Shown piece after piece: positions 1-7,439 of a DNA stretch of 20,012 nt. Position 1 is the first letter of the stretch; every line of letters starts with the position of its first letter. The position numbers and the translations under genes were made by a program. This DNA is from a virus. The DNA lies in the IMG/VR virus record IMGVR_UViG_3300025806_003155, positions 1 to 20,012 of that record, one strand, 5' to 3'. The notes under the pieces are model-generated. The model made no database searches. It was not told the origin of the DNA and saw only the letters and a program-made list of their open reading frames with translations.

Positions 1-2499
1 TGAGGCGCTATTCCCTAAACTATCGGGGGCTGCGGATGTGAAGTCTCCCCTTCTTAACTTTTCTGTGTCATAAATAACGACTGTTTGCGCGTCTGGCGTA
101 TGACCACCCGTAATGGTAAAAGTTGTCTGGCCCGCCGTTGTTGTAAAAGTTTGCGACTTCGCAAGAACAAAGCGCCCCCAAACAACCGCATTTTGAGGAA
201 GATCCGACATTTGGGCAAGCAATGGATTAATCTCTAAGAACGCTTCATCAAGCTTTGCCTGAGTGGTTGAATTATTTGGTCTTGGATCGACCCCCGCCTC
301 ACTGCCTCCAACCTCGTTATTCATTGGTATTTCAGCGCCGTTTATAGAAACGACAAGACCACTTTGACCCGCTGGCCCCGTTGGCCCCTGCACATCAGCC
401 GCAACGGTTCCGTTTCCGACTGCGCTAAACCCAGAGATATTACCAGAAAAATCTTTTGCCTTGAGTTTATAGTAATGCGTTGTGTTCTGTGTAAGCCCGC
501 CATGAACAAGGCTGGTACCCGCAGATGTTCCAATCAAAGAATATGTGCCGCTGCTTGTTGTGCTATGGTGAACTTCCATAGAGGCGAAATCAGAAGGGAA
601 GCTGTATCCCTGCCACGAAACCTCTAATTGCTTTACCCCCGCTGTAACGGTTGGGGCGCTTGGGGTTGAGGGTGCGGTTGTATCAGTTACCGCAGTTGCA
701 TTGATTGTTGCATATGATCCTGAATTTTCCCGCACTGTAACCGCTCGAACCCTAAAATTATAAGTCGTTCCAGCAGTAAGAGGCTCTATTTCAATAGCAT
801 TGTTTGGAGCAATAGTTGAGGAGTAATTTGATAAACTACTTGGCTTCCATTCTACCTCATAATGCCTGAGAATTGGACTACTTACAGCATTCCAAGAAAG
901 AATTACCCTAGACATACTTGTGCCATCAGTTTGAAGGCTTGAAGCTAATGTAGTCGATAATCCAGTAATCGCTAAGTTAGATGTTGGGTCTCCTAAATTA
1001 GTATTATTCTGGGTTATCTGTTGATATTCATCAGAGCTAATTGACCATTGATAGGCTGTAGATGATGTTTCTTGGAGGGTCATGTTTACCACTGGAGCAG
1101 AACCATCCATTCCTGACATCTTCCAAGACATTACACGGAATGTTTTTCTAGCCCACCCATATCTATCAAGAGTTACTTCAACAGTATCGCCTATCTGAAC
1201 CCCAAAAGCTTTTTCTAAAGAAAAATCAGCACTGAATGTTATCTGCTCACGGCTAACAAACAAAACTTGCTTAGCTAATCTTTGAGCAGTCGCGCTATTA
1301 GTCGTAAGAGGCAACTCAAGATCAAGAATAGAAACTTCATCGTTATCTTCAGAAAGATCTGGGATTTGCTGTTGAGGGTAATCTGTAGCGATAAATCTAC
1401 CATCTGTAGAGCCATCAATAAATGTACCTCGAACAGTATTAGTTGTATCGCGCCTCGAAAGCCGCGTTGCTATACTTATATCGCTTCTAAAATCATCATA
1501 CCCAAAGGCATTAGCATTACTTACAGAAGCATCTGGTGATTTATATGCACCAGCCAAAAGCCTCCATTTACCCTGACCCCAGAAAAGCGTTCCATTCAAG
1601 GTTGTCATTAAGGTATTCAAATTTCCGCTTGGTGTTGCTCCTGTGTCAAGAACACCACCAATTTTGAATGCATTGTTTTGAACTCCTACAACACCAGTTG
1701 ACGCACAATCCGCAATAGCTGTTGCGATCATATTATCGTCAATATCTGACTGATCCGTATCCAAGCCAAGATTGCTTGTAAGATAATCCCTTATGGCAAG
1801 CGCTGGCTCGTCAGAATATTGCCATGTAGTGGGGTCATTGGTTCTGTGGGTGCCAACCCCTAGCGAATTATCGTAAGCGCTACTGGTGCTGTCTTTTCTG
1901 GGGTCATAGACTTTTTTGCCCTGTATTTTTGCAGTTACTAGAGGCATCCCATTTGGGAAGGTGTCTCTATCATATTCCAATCTTACATAAAGACAGGCAA
2001 TCCCTTGACCTTTAAAACTGCTGTTTATTTGAGTAGGTTTGTAGGTCAAAGAATTTAAAGTAGAATATACGCTTTGATTTGACGCCCCCGTAAATTTTTT
2101 AATATAAACCTTACTGTTCCACTTTGAGGTTGTAACAGTTCCATCTGACCCAGAAAACGAAACAACCTCATCATCAAGGTATATATCCCCAATACTATTT
2201 ACCTCATGTCCAGCAAGAGTAATGATCGTATGAAGATATTTATCATCGTTAGTAAGCTCCATATATGTTTTGGTGCCGCCCTTTCGGGTTTCGCCATATA
2301 TGATTTCAAAATTTGCAACAGGATCAATATTATTGTTTAGACCGCTGCCCCCACCCATCTGTGGCATCTTTGGTCGGCCCATCCCAAGAGCATTTCCAAA
2401 AACACTTGAAAGCCCATAGAGCGCAATACCTCCAACAACCGCATAGGTTATTGTTGCATATCCAGCGCCTAAGATAAGGGTTCCTGTTGTAATAGCCAT
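1..2499 (-). CDS. Tail tip / central fibre protein (gpJ-like), partial at left edge
   Basis: An uninterrupted minus-strand frame of 833 codons begins at the ATG at 2499 and is still open at base 1, so the C-terminus lies outside the window. Residues about 4-30 are hydrophobic and Gly-rich, as is common at the start of J-like tip proteins. A long beta-rich hub-like region follows to about residue 500. Two modules with fibronectin type III character come next, at about 505-600 (ending TYNFRVRAVT) and 603-700 (starting APSTPSAPTV, with YYKLKAKD). A short collagen-like stretch, GPTGPAGQSG, sits near residues 703-712. By family analogy it forms the tail tip that contacts the host surface. Its start touches the stop of the GNAT gene upstream, so the two are translationally coupled. 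I am sure it is a tail-tip-type protein. Which receptor it binds cannot be said. Confidence 0.85.
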   Translation of the reverse strand, partial: MAITTGTLILGAGYATITYAVVGGIALYGLSSVFGNALGMGRPKMPQMGGGSGLNNNIDPVANFEIIYGETRKGGTKTYMELTNDDKYLHTIITLAGHEVNSIGDIYLDDEVVSFSGSDGTVTTSKWNSKVYIKKFTGASNQSVYSTLNSLTYKPTQINSSFKGQGIACLYVRLEYDRDTFPNGMPLVTAKIQGKKVYDPRKDSTSSAYDNSLGVGTHRTNDPTTWQYSDEPALAIRDYLTSNLGLDTDQSDIDDNMIATAIADCASTGVVGVQNNAFKIGGVLDTGATPSGNLNTLMTTLNGTLFWGQGKWRLLAGAYKSPDASVSNANAFGYDDFRSDISIATRLSRRDTTNTVRGTFIDGSTDGRFIATDYPQQQIPDLSEDNDEVSILDLELPLTTNSATAQRLAKQVLFVSREQITFSADFSLEKAFGVQIGDTVEVTLDRYGWARKTFRVMSWKMSGMDGSAPVVNMTLQETSSTAYQWSISSDEYQQITQNNTNLGDPTSNLAITGLSTTLASSLQTDGTSMSRVILSWNAVSSPILRHYEVEWKPSSLSNYSSTIAPNNAIEIEPLTAGTTYNFRVRAVTVRENSGSYATINATAVTDTTAPSTPSAPTVTAGVKQLEVSWQGYSFPSDFASMEVHHSTTSSGTYSLIGTSAGTSLVHGGLTQNTTHYYKLKAKDFSGNISGFSAVGNGTVAADVQGPTGPAGQSGLVVSINGAEIPMNNEVGGSEAGVDPRPNNSTTQAKLDEAFLEINPLLAQMSDLPQNAVVWGRFVLAKSQTFTTTAGQTTFTITGGHTPDAQTVVIYDTEKLRRGDFTSAAPDSLGNSAS

Positions 2500-2948
2500 C
2501 AGAAAAGCCTCTTTGAAAATACGTTCTCAATGTGGTTATACCCTAATCTTGTCAGCAATACATCAAAGGGTTTATGAATTTTTGTATTAACAAACAGCAA
2601 TGAAACGCCATCTTGCTTTAAATATTTCTCCGCAGTCTTGAGCAAATGCCATCCCGCAAGCCCTTTTCTATAATCTGGGTGCAGATATATTACATCATTT
2701 GTAGCAAAGATATGATCCTTATAATGAAGGGATTTTGCTGTAGTAGTTACGAAATATCCAACAAGCCTTTTACCCTCTCTGGCTGTAAATATTTGAAGTT
2801 GACCAGATTTTTCAGCTTCCTCATATTGATCCCAATCAGGGTTCAGATGAATAAAGTCTTTATTTAACGCGATTTCTTGCCAGTGTGATTTTAGAAGATC
2901 TTGTATCTCCAGATATACAGAAGCAAGAAATTCTTGCTGATATTTCAT
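2499..2948 (-). CDS. GNAT-family acetyltransferase in the tail module
   Basis: This 149-aa protein has the GNAT pattern. Strand and helix segments lead to the acetyl-CoA binding motif A region, where NDVIYLHPDYRKGLAGWHLL (about residues 84-103) matches V-x-P-x-R-x-x-G-x-x-x-L. A C-terminal segment (FDVLLTRLGY) resembles GNAT motif B. It lies between two tail genes, overlapping the upstream one by 4 bp (ATGA) and meeting the tip gene at 2499, so it is made together with the tail proteins. Proteins of this kind recur beside tail genes in many phage genomes, but I know of no established substrate. It may modify a virion protein or a host target. Family assignment is firm; role is open. Confidence 0.8.
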   Translation of the reverse strand: MKYQQEFLASVYLEIQDLLKSHWQEIALNKDFIHLNPDWDQYEEAEKSGQLQIFTAREGKRLVGYFVTTTAKSLHYKDHIFATNDVIYLHPDYRKGLAGWHLLKTAEKYLKQDGVSLLFVNTKIHKPFDVLLTRLGYNHIENVFSKRLF

Positions 2949-3541
2949 CGTTGCGCGGCCTCTTGCTCTTTTTTAGTTATACCTTCGCCCCAATTAAGTT
3001 TTTTATCTTGAAGATCTTGTACGAATGAAAAAAACGTATCTCCAGAATATAAACTTTGTTGGATTTCCTCAGTGTATCGAAAAGGTCGAATTCTCTCCAA
3101 ATCTACTAATTTGCTTTCTACCTTAACCTCAATAGTCGAGCTTTCCCCACCATCCTTGATATTTAACTGATCCATATAACCAGAGAATATTTCTGTAAGA
3201 TTGCTATTTCCCTGAACCCCAAAATAAACCTTGCTCAATCTTCCATGATATTCGTGCGACAATGCCGCTGTAACAAGAGAAGATGGCACACCAGTAAGTG
3301 TAAGAGTAATCCCAGATGCTTTTAGTTCTGATGCTTCCTCAATTCCGCTAATTTGCAGAAGATCCCCAGCGCCTACATATGTATTTGAGTTTGCAGAAAG
3401 ATCACCTACTCCAGTCCAGAAATATACTGGTGCGGCTGCGCTAGTAGCCCCATTGTAAAAATTTAAATCTACTGCATAAAAAAGCTTTACCTCATCAGCT
3501 AACAATGCTGTGAGAATTGTGCTATTTACCGATCTTGGCAT
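2945..3541 (-). CDS. Tail assembly / tip-hub-associated protein
   Basis: This is a 198-aa beta-rich protein. It opens with a short helical segment and a strand containing VKLFYAVDLNFYNG, then WTGVGDLSANSNTYVGAGDL and SGIEEASELKASGITLTLTG. It ends with a charged segment containing KLVDLERIRPFRYTEE. I recognise this pattern (tip-hub-like proteins with GxGxL...YxGxGDLL...EE.sE..AsG) from a family that sits just upstream of tail-tip genes in many proteobacterial phages. By context it should act in distal tail or baseplate assembly. The gene overlaps the GNAT gene downstream by 4 bp. The C-terminal KKEQEAAQR tail is charged and probably flexible. I infer the role from position and family resemblance; no catalytic motif is visible. 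Confidence 0.65.
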   Translation of the reverse strand: MPRSVNSTILTALLADEVKLFYAVDLNFYNGATSAAAPVYFWTGVGDLSANSNTYVGAGDLLQISGIEEASELKASGITLTLTGVPSSLVTAALSHEYHGRLSKVYFGVQGNSNLTEIFSGYMDQLNIKDGGESSTIEVKVESKLVDLERIRPFRYTEEIQQSLYSGDTFFSFVQDLQDKKLNWGEGITKKEQEAAQR

Positions 3542-3550
3542 AATGCCCCC

Positions 3551-3772
3551 TTATTTTTTAACAGGGGCTTTCTTGCGCTTGGCTTTCGTTTCTTCTGGCC
3601 CCGCGTTGCCCTGCACTTCAATAGCCGCGCCACGCTCGATCATAGACTTTGCTAAAGCTTTTTGCCAAGGCTTATCTGTGGGCAAAATCTCACCAGCTAA
3701 ATATTTACGGGCTTCTGTTCCAGATGCGTTGCTTTCTCCAGCTACGCTATAAATCATTTTTATTTGTTTCAT
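3551..3772 (-). CDS. Small Lys-rich phage protein downstream of capsid
   Basis: This 73-aa protein is unrecognised as a function. It begins with a hydrophobic strand (MIYSVAG), has a middle region with ARKYLAGEILPTDKPWQKAL, and ends in a strongly basic tail (KAKRKKAPVKK). An AAGGTGGG ribosome-binding site lies just upstream of the ATG at 3772, immediately after a strong hairpin. It lies between the capsid and a tail gene, where head-tail connector or head-completion proteins are usual. It is shorter than most such proteins and no fold can be named. The basic tail could contact DNA or an acidic protein surface; this is inference. Confidence 0.65.
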   Translation of the reverse strand: MKQIKMIYSVAGESNASGTEARKYLAGEILPTDKPWQKALAKSMIERGAAIEVQGNAGPEETKAKRKKAPVKK

Positions 3773-3789
3773 TTACCCACCTTTTTTGA

Positions 3790-3827
3790 GGGAGAGGGAG
3801 GAAAGTGGACCCAAACCTCCCTCTCCC
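3790..3827. repeat. Perfect 12-bp inverted repeat after the capsid gene
   Basis: GGGAGAGGGAGG at 3790-3801 is exactly complementary to CCTCCCTCTCCC at 3816-3827, with a 14-base loop. It lies 7 bases past the capsid stop and just before the ribosome-binding site of the next gene. Neither strand has the T-run expected of a rho-independent terminator directly after the stem. It is more likely an mRNA 3'-end stabiliser, a processing signal, or a partial terminator that makes capsid mRNA more abundant than tail mRNA. The structure is seen directly; the role is inferred. Confidence 0.8.
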
Positions 3828-3834
3828 GTTATTC

Positions 3835-5058
3835 TTATGAAGTTGCGTGTTTCAGAACACGCATAGCTTCTGCAAGAACAACCTCACCGCCAACACGCTT
3901 ACGAGCGATATAGCGAACTAGACCACCAGAAGCTTGGCTAAATGGGTCACGCAGAACTGAAAGCGCAACACGATCAACGATCATATATCCTCGACGGAAA
4001 TCACCGATGAGAACAGATTTGGCACCAGAGGCCGCATTTGCTACATCAGGAGCTTCCACATATGGGATACCGATGATTGTGTTTGGAGCGCCAGACTGAC
4101 CAGAGAAACCAGTTTGGAAAATGTACTGGCCCGCTGTGTCTTTCAACTTACGGATAATGCCCAAAGTAGCACGGTTGAACATCATTGTAGCGTTAGCCGC
4201 ATACTCTGATTTCAAGCCATGCACCAAGTCCATCAGGTTATCGGTAGTAATAGCCGCTGATGCTGCACCTGTAGCGGTGTGAGCAACTACGTTACCATTT
4301 GTGATACCTGTTGGCTTATTTGTGCCATTACCAGAAATGAACGCCTCGCCTTCCGCTTTTGCGAATTGCTCAGCAAATTCTGTGTTCATTTCAGCTTCCA
4401 TATTGAACGCCGCGTCCTCTAGCAACTGGCTAGAAATATCTACCAGAGCATAGGCTTCATGAGTTCCAATGGTTTTCAAAGCAGTGGTGTAACCAGTTGT
4501 TTCTGAGCGTGTACCAGTTTCCGCAGTCCAAGCCGCTGCAAAGTTCGCGGTCTTTTGTGGAATTTCAATCTCTTTCGAGTTTGTTTGACGGATACGAGCA
4601 ACAGAACGCACAGGAGAGATTTCAGTTACGATCTTAATGATTTCTGCAACATATTCCTCTGGTGCCAAGTTACCAGCCGTTGCGGCTGTTCCAACAGTCA
4701 ACGCTTTAACTTCGTCAGCATCTAAGCCTTCGTTGCCTTTACGCATGAACTTGTCCCAAGCTTTGATAGCAAAATCAACTTCTTTTACTTCTACACCTGA
4801 GTTTGGACGCTTGAGCATTGTTTCAATGCTATCCAATTTTTCTGAGAAACCTTCCGCAGCTTTTTCTTGCTGTACAAGCTTTTGGTTTACAGTTTCAAAG
4901 CGGTCAAGATCGGCTTCGATCTTTGACAATTTAGCTTCAACCAACGGGTCGGCTTCGCCTTTCTTTTCGATTTCTGCAAGACGCTGATCGTTTGTCGCTT
5001 TAAATTCTTCAAAAGCACCGTTCAGCCCTTCCAGATAAGTTTTAAGGTTATCATCCAT
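3835..5058 (-). CDS. HK97-fold major capsid protein
   Basis: The 407-aa product has the classic two-part layout. Residues 1 to about 90 are charged and helical, a coiled-coil delta-like scaffold domain removed by the prohead protease in related phages. The HK97-fold shell domain begins near residue 115. Visible landmarks are TAGNLAPEEYVAEII, SPVRSVARI, the E-loop region with AAAWTAETGTRSETT, DISSQLLEDAAFN, and FISGNGTNKPTGIT. The C-terminal part has SVLIGDFRRGYMIVDR and MRVLKHATS. Length and order match the Phage_capsid family. A GAAAGGGCG ribosome-binding site precedes the ATG. The gene directly follows the protease gene, the usual protease-capsid pair, and is followed by a strong hairpin. 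Confidence 0.95.
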   Translation of the reverse strand: MDDNLKTYLEGLNGAFEEFKATNDQRLAEIEKKGEADPLVEAKLSKIEADLDRFETVNQKLVQQEKAAEGFSEKLDSIETMLKRPNSGVEVKEVDFAIKAWDKFMRKGNEGLDADEVKALTVGTAATAGNLAPEEYVAEIIKIVTEISPVRSVARIRQTNSKEIEIPQKTANFAAAWTAETGTRSETTGYTTALKTIGTHEAYALVDISSQLLEDAAFNMEAEMNTEFAEQFAKAEGEAFISGNGTNKPTGITNGNVVAHTATGAASAAITTDNLMDLVHGLKSEYAANATMMFNRATLGIIRKLKDTAGQYIFQTGFSGQSGAPNTIIGIPYVEAPDVANAASGAKSVLIGDFRRGYMIVDRVALSVLRDPFSQASGGLVRYIARKRVGGEVVLAEAMRVLKHATS

Positions 5059-5077
5059 GATAACGCCCTTTCTGAAT

Positions 5078-5794
5078 TTAGGATTTTAGGATTTTAGTAA
5101 GCTTTTCAATTTCGCTTACTACTTCAAGAGGCATTTCCTGAGTGCCAGCATCCCGCTGTTCAAGTGCCTTCGCTACGGCAGAAGCCGCAACTTTCGCCTC
5201 GCTTCTGGAAAGATCCGCTGCATCCCGCAGGACTTCTTCCCATTCACGGACTGTTCTGTCGGTCTTTACCGCTGAAACCCTAGCTTTGGGGTTCATAGGA
5301 AAGGTTACGGCAGAAATCTCCATAAGGTCTACTGACTTGAGATAACGGCGCTTACGCTTATCATCATAGTCATAACCTTTTGCATCAACGCGGTAGCCAA
5401 TAGACAAGCCATCAATCGCGCCCATTTTCATCAATTCATAAACTTCGCGGCCTCGCTGAGTTCCCATCGCCAAGCGACCCTTAACTTTAAGCCCGCGCTC
5501 ATCTTCTGTTATTTCATCAAAAACACCAATCGGCTCATCAGGACGATGCTGGTAAAGCATCTTAACTGCTCTTGCACCCTTGCGACCAATAGATTGAGCA
5601 AATGCCCCCTCTACTACAATGTCATTACCAAGATCTTTATTTCCAAAGATTGAGCCGTAACCGCTGAACTCGCCCTTCTCGTCATCTTCCATCGCTTTGA
5701 TGTCAAACTTAACGTCAAGCTGTCCATCTTCCTCTTTTGTCTCAATTTCAGAAGAAACTTCGTCAATATCGACTTGCTGTTCTTTATCGGTCAT
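5078..5794 (-). CDS. Prohead protease, HK97 / peptidase S78 family
   Basis: The 238-aa protein matches the S78 prohead protease family. The N-terminus is acidic (to about residue 25). Family landmarks follow: FSGYGSIFGNKDLGNDIV, then MLYQHRPDEPIG with the likely catalytic His at 83, GAIDGLSIGY with the likely catalytic Ser at 131, and VDLMEISAVTFPMNP near 156-169. The C-terminal third is helical and charged and is probably a propeptide or scaffold portion. The enzyme should cleave the capsid delta domain during head maturation. It lies immediately upstream of the capsid gene, 19 bases away. All expected residues are present. Confidence 0.92.
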   Translation of the reverse strand: MTDKEQQVDIDEVSSEIETKEEDGQLDVKFDIKAMEDDEKGEFSGYGSIFGNKDLGNDIVVEGAFAQSIGRKGARAVKMLYQHRPDEPIGVFDEITEDERGLKVKGRLAMGTQRGREVYELMKMGAIDGLSIGYRVDAKGYDYDDKRKRRYLKSVDLMEISAVTFPMNPKARVSAVKTDRTVREWEEVLRDAADLSRSEAKVAASAVAKALEQRDAGTQEMPLEVVSEIEKLTKILKS

Positions 5795-5812
5795 TTTGCT
5801 GCCCTCGTTATA

Positions 5813-5828
5813 TGCAAGCGTCCTTGCA
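5813..5828. repeat. Small hairpin between MuF-like and protease genes
   Basis: TGCAAG at 5813-5818 and CTTGCA at 5823-5828 form a perfect 6-bp stem with a 4-base loop. It sits in the 71-base gap between two head genes. No T-run follows on either strand, so it is unlikely to be a terminator. It may be an mRNA structure in the protease leader, or chance. Confidence 0.35.
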
Positions 5829-5865
5829 CTAAATTGAACTCAATCTATCATAAGTTTGCGTCGAT

Positions 5866-6654
5866 TTAAACCATGTCATCAAAAAGATCATCTTCCTCAG
5901 TAAAGTAGATCGCCAAACATCTGCAATTAACATTGTTTTTCGCCCCGCCGCTTCCATCATGCGGAAACTTCATTCGTATCTCTGCGCCACTGTCTCTAAG
6001 AATAAATGGCTCGTCAATCAATACCTCTTGACCATTAGCGGCTGAGTGAGAGGGTCGCGTTCTACTATCTCCTACAGATACCCATCTTTTCTTTTGATTA
6101 GGAAGGTTGAGAGATCGACTTGCAGTATCTGTAGCATATGAGGCTGCACCATTAGTTTCTGTCCTCGCAATCGTTGCGGCTCTTGATCTACCTACAGCAC
6201 CCGCTGTTCTCTCTATGATAAGCTTGGCTGTCTCATCTGCCCCAAGACCATCCGCTTCACCAATCTGAATTGCTTTGAGTATAAGGCGCCTTGTATAATT
6301 TGATACATTGCGAACTCTTAACGCTCCATAAAGAAGATAGTACATATCTATGAGGTCAATGAATATTGACTGCTTTCTTCCGTCATAAACTCTTTGAGCG
6401 AATGTATCTATTACCACTGTGTACTGAGCTTTGAATACTGCTCGCATTTCCAAGTCAAGATCTTCAATGGCTAAGATAGGGTTGCCATTATTTCTATATG
6501 CTTCTGCCGCTGTTCTTGCTGTTTTTGCAAATAAGCTGTTCAGCTTTCGCGCCATACCAAGATCAAAGCGCAGTCTGAGCCTATTTACCTCTCTAATTTC
6601 CTTAGAGATTGAGATGCGTTTTTTGCTTGATTTTATATAAACTGGGAACGCCAT
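5866..6654 (-). CDS. MuF-like head morphogenesis protein (SPP1 gp7 family)
   Basis: The 262-aa protein carries the MuF/SPP1 gp7 signature in its C-terminal half. IARTETNGAASYATDTAS (about 162-179) is followed by KRWVSVGDSRTRPSHSAANG, then FPHDGSGGAKNNVNCRC near 232-248. The N-terminal half is helical and basic. Members are minor head proteins that associate with the portal and help head assembly or DNA ejection. In most phages the gene lies directly beside the portal. Here it is separated from the portal gene by about 3.7 kb that includes an opposite-strand cluster, but it still precedes the protease and capsid. The ribosome-binding site is weak. The family call is firm. Confidence 0.9.
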   Translation of the reverse strand: MAFPVYIKSSKKRISISKEIREVNRLRLRFDLGMARKLNSLFAKTARTAAEAYRNNGNPILAIEDLDLEMRAVFKAQYTVVIDTFAQRVYDGRKQSIFIDLIDMYYLLYGALRVRNVSNYTRRLILKAIQIGEADGLGADETAKLIIERTAGAVGRSRAATIARTETNGAASYATDTASRSLNLPNQKKRWVSVGDSRTRPSHSAANGQEVLIDEPFILRDSGAEIRMKFPHDGSGGAKNNVNCRCLAIYFTEEDDLFDDMV

Positions 6655-6698
6655 ACCCAGTTGTAACTTATTTTAGGCTTGGTTTCAAACTCGTTAAA

Positions 6699-6974
6699 TT
6701 ACCCCTGATGGAAAACACCATATTTTATGTAGTGTTTTAAATCAGAAATATTATCTTTAATGAAGCTTTCCATGAGATCTTCGTGAGCTTGACAGGCTAA
6801 AATCATCGCAGACTTGATGTCTTTATGTTCGACGGTCTTTTTCTTTCCTCTGCATTTAACCGTTGCAGTTGGCCCGTCTAATGGGAAATCAGTCAAAAGC
6901 CCTACAACCTCATCTCCGTAAAAAATAGCCCAAGCTGGAACCAATCCATCTACCTGTTCTAAATTGTAATTCAT
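6699..6974 (-). CDS. Hypothetical 91-aa protein of the restarted late operon
   Basis: The function is not recognised. The 91-aa product has an N-terminal part rich in hydrophobic strands (AWAIFYGDEVVGLLTDFPL), a short basic patch (CRGKKKTVEHKD), then a helical half with HEDLMESFIKDN. Its ATG overlaps the TGA of the 44-aa gene upstream by 4 bp, so translation is coupled. It precedes the MuF-like gene by 44 bases. Co-transcription with head genes suggests a virion-assembly or late accessory role, but nothing in the sequence shows it. Confidence 0.6.
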   Translation of the reverse strand: MNYNLEQVDGLVPAWAIFYGDEVVGLLTDFPLDGPTATVKCRGKKKTVEHKDIKSAMILACQAHEDLMESFIKDNISDLKHYIKYGVFHQG

Positions 6975-7105
6975 TTTACAGCCTCCAGCTTATCTACGAT
7001 TGCTATGAACATTTCCTTGTTAAAAGCCTTGTCTTTGTAAAGCTTTGGATTTTCGATCAAGGCTTTATAATGCAGTGCCTTCGCTATCAATTCAGATTTA
7101 GTCAT
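6971..7105 (-). CDS. Small hypothetical protein, 44 aa
   Basis: ATG at 7105 to TGA at 6971 gives a 44-aa, Lys-rich helical protein beginning MTKSELIAKALHYKALIENP. A GGGGGATGG ribosome-binding stretch lies just before the ATG. The stop overlaps the start of the 91-aa gene in the ATGA manner typical of coupled phage genes. An in-frame ATG exists at 7117 but has no good ribosome-binding site. The function is unknown. The overlap and ribosome-binding site are the evidence that it is real. Confidence 0.55.
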   Translation of the reverse strand: MTKSELIAKALHYKALIENPKLYKDKAFNKEMFIAIVDKLEAVK

Positions 7106-7116
7106 GCCATCCCCCA

Positions 7117-7296
7117 TTATGGATAATAAAAAATTAGCGCGCTTCCGTCATTCAAATCACCCTCTAATTCTTCTCGTAAGGAATAGAGCGTATCGTATGC
7201 TTCGCGGCTTTCGCTTGAAATTTCCCAGTAACCTTTGCGATCCATGCATTTCAAAACTTGGTCAATCGCTTTTGTTACGTCTTTCTCCCTTGCCAT
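7117..7296 (-). CDS. Small hypothetical protein, 59 aa, first gene of the leftward operon
   Basis: ATG at 7296 to TAA at 7117 encodes 59 aa beginning MAREKDVTKAIDQVLKCMDR, mostly helical and charged, ending ALIFYYP. It has a strong AAGGAG ribosome-binding site about 7 bases upstream. It is the first gene after a well-formed minus-strand promoter, with a leader of about 20 bases. The 44-aa gene starts 12 bases beyond its stop in the same direction. No function is recognised. Confidence 0.6.
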   Translation of the reverse strand: MAREKDVTKAIDQVLKCMDRKGYWEISSESREAYDTLYSLREELEGDLNDGSALIFYYP

Positions 7297-7323
7297 TTCG
7301 TTTTCTCCTTATTGCCTGTTACA

Positions 7324-7352
7324 TATATATACACATCAAAAGTTAATGTCAA
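7324..7352 (-). promoter_or_regulatory. Leftward sigma70-type promoter for the head-gene operon
   Basis: On the minus strand TTGACA (7352-7347) and TATATA (7329-7324) are separated by exactly 17 bases. The predicted start lies about 20 bases before the first ATG at 7296. This promoter is divergent from the plus-strand promoter at 7386-7414. Its -35 hexamer sits inside a GTTA-N7-TAAC palindrome. Confidence 0.7.
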
Positions 7353-7356
7353 TAAC
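7342..7356. promoter_or_regulatory. Candidate operator over the leftward -35 box
   Basis: GTTAATGTCAATAAC has GTTA and TAAC half sites with a 7-base spacer. It has the same half sites, spacing and 15-base length as the palindromes in the rightward promoters at 7403 and 7981. Binding here would cover the leftward -35 hexamer. The shared spacing suggests one regulator controls both directions; this is inference. Confidence 0.45.
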
Positions 7357-7385
7357 ATTTTTATTAAATTATTTCACTTTTAGTG

Positions 7386-7414
7386 TTGACAGCTTGCTCA
7401 ATGTTAATTATATT
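7386..7414 (+). promoter_or_regulatory. Rightward promoter P1
   Basis: TTGACA (7386-7391), a 17-base spacer and TATATT (7409-7414) make a near-consensus sigma70 promoter. An AT-rich stretch lies upstream. It is the first of three related modules, followed by the coding start at 7440. Confidence 0.75.
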
Positions 7415-7417
7415 AAC
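7403..7417. promoter_or_regulatory. Candidate operator over P1 -10 box
   Basis: GTTAATTATATTAAC has perfect 6-base inverted arms, GTTAAT and ATTAAC, around a 3-base centre. It spans the -10 hexamer of P1. The identical 15-mer recurs at 7981-7995 and a one-base variant at 9204-9218. Position and repetition suggest a repressor site. Confidence 0.6.
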
Positions 7418-7439
7418 TATATAAGCAATGGAGAAAAAA

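Noticed and set aside
2330-2530. 66-codon minus-strand frame across the GNAT/tail-tip junction
   Set aside because: It is an alternative frame over the start of the tail-tip gene, whose own frame stays open for 833 codons and has recognisable domains.
4637-4987. 116-codon plus-strand frame inside the capsid gene
   Set aside because: Antisense shadow; Ser/Ala-rich composition mirrors capsid codon use on the opposite strand.
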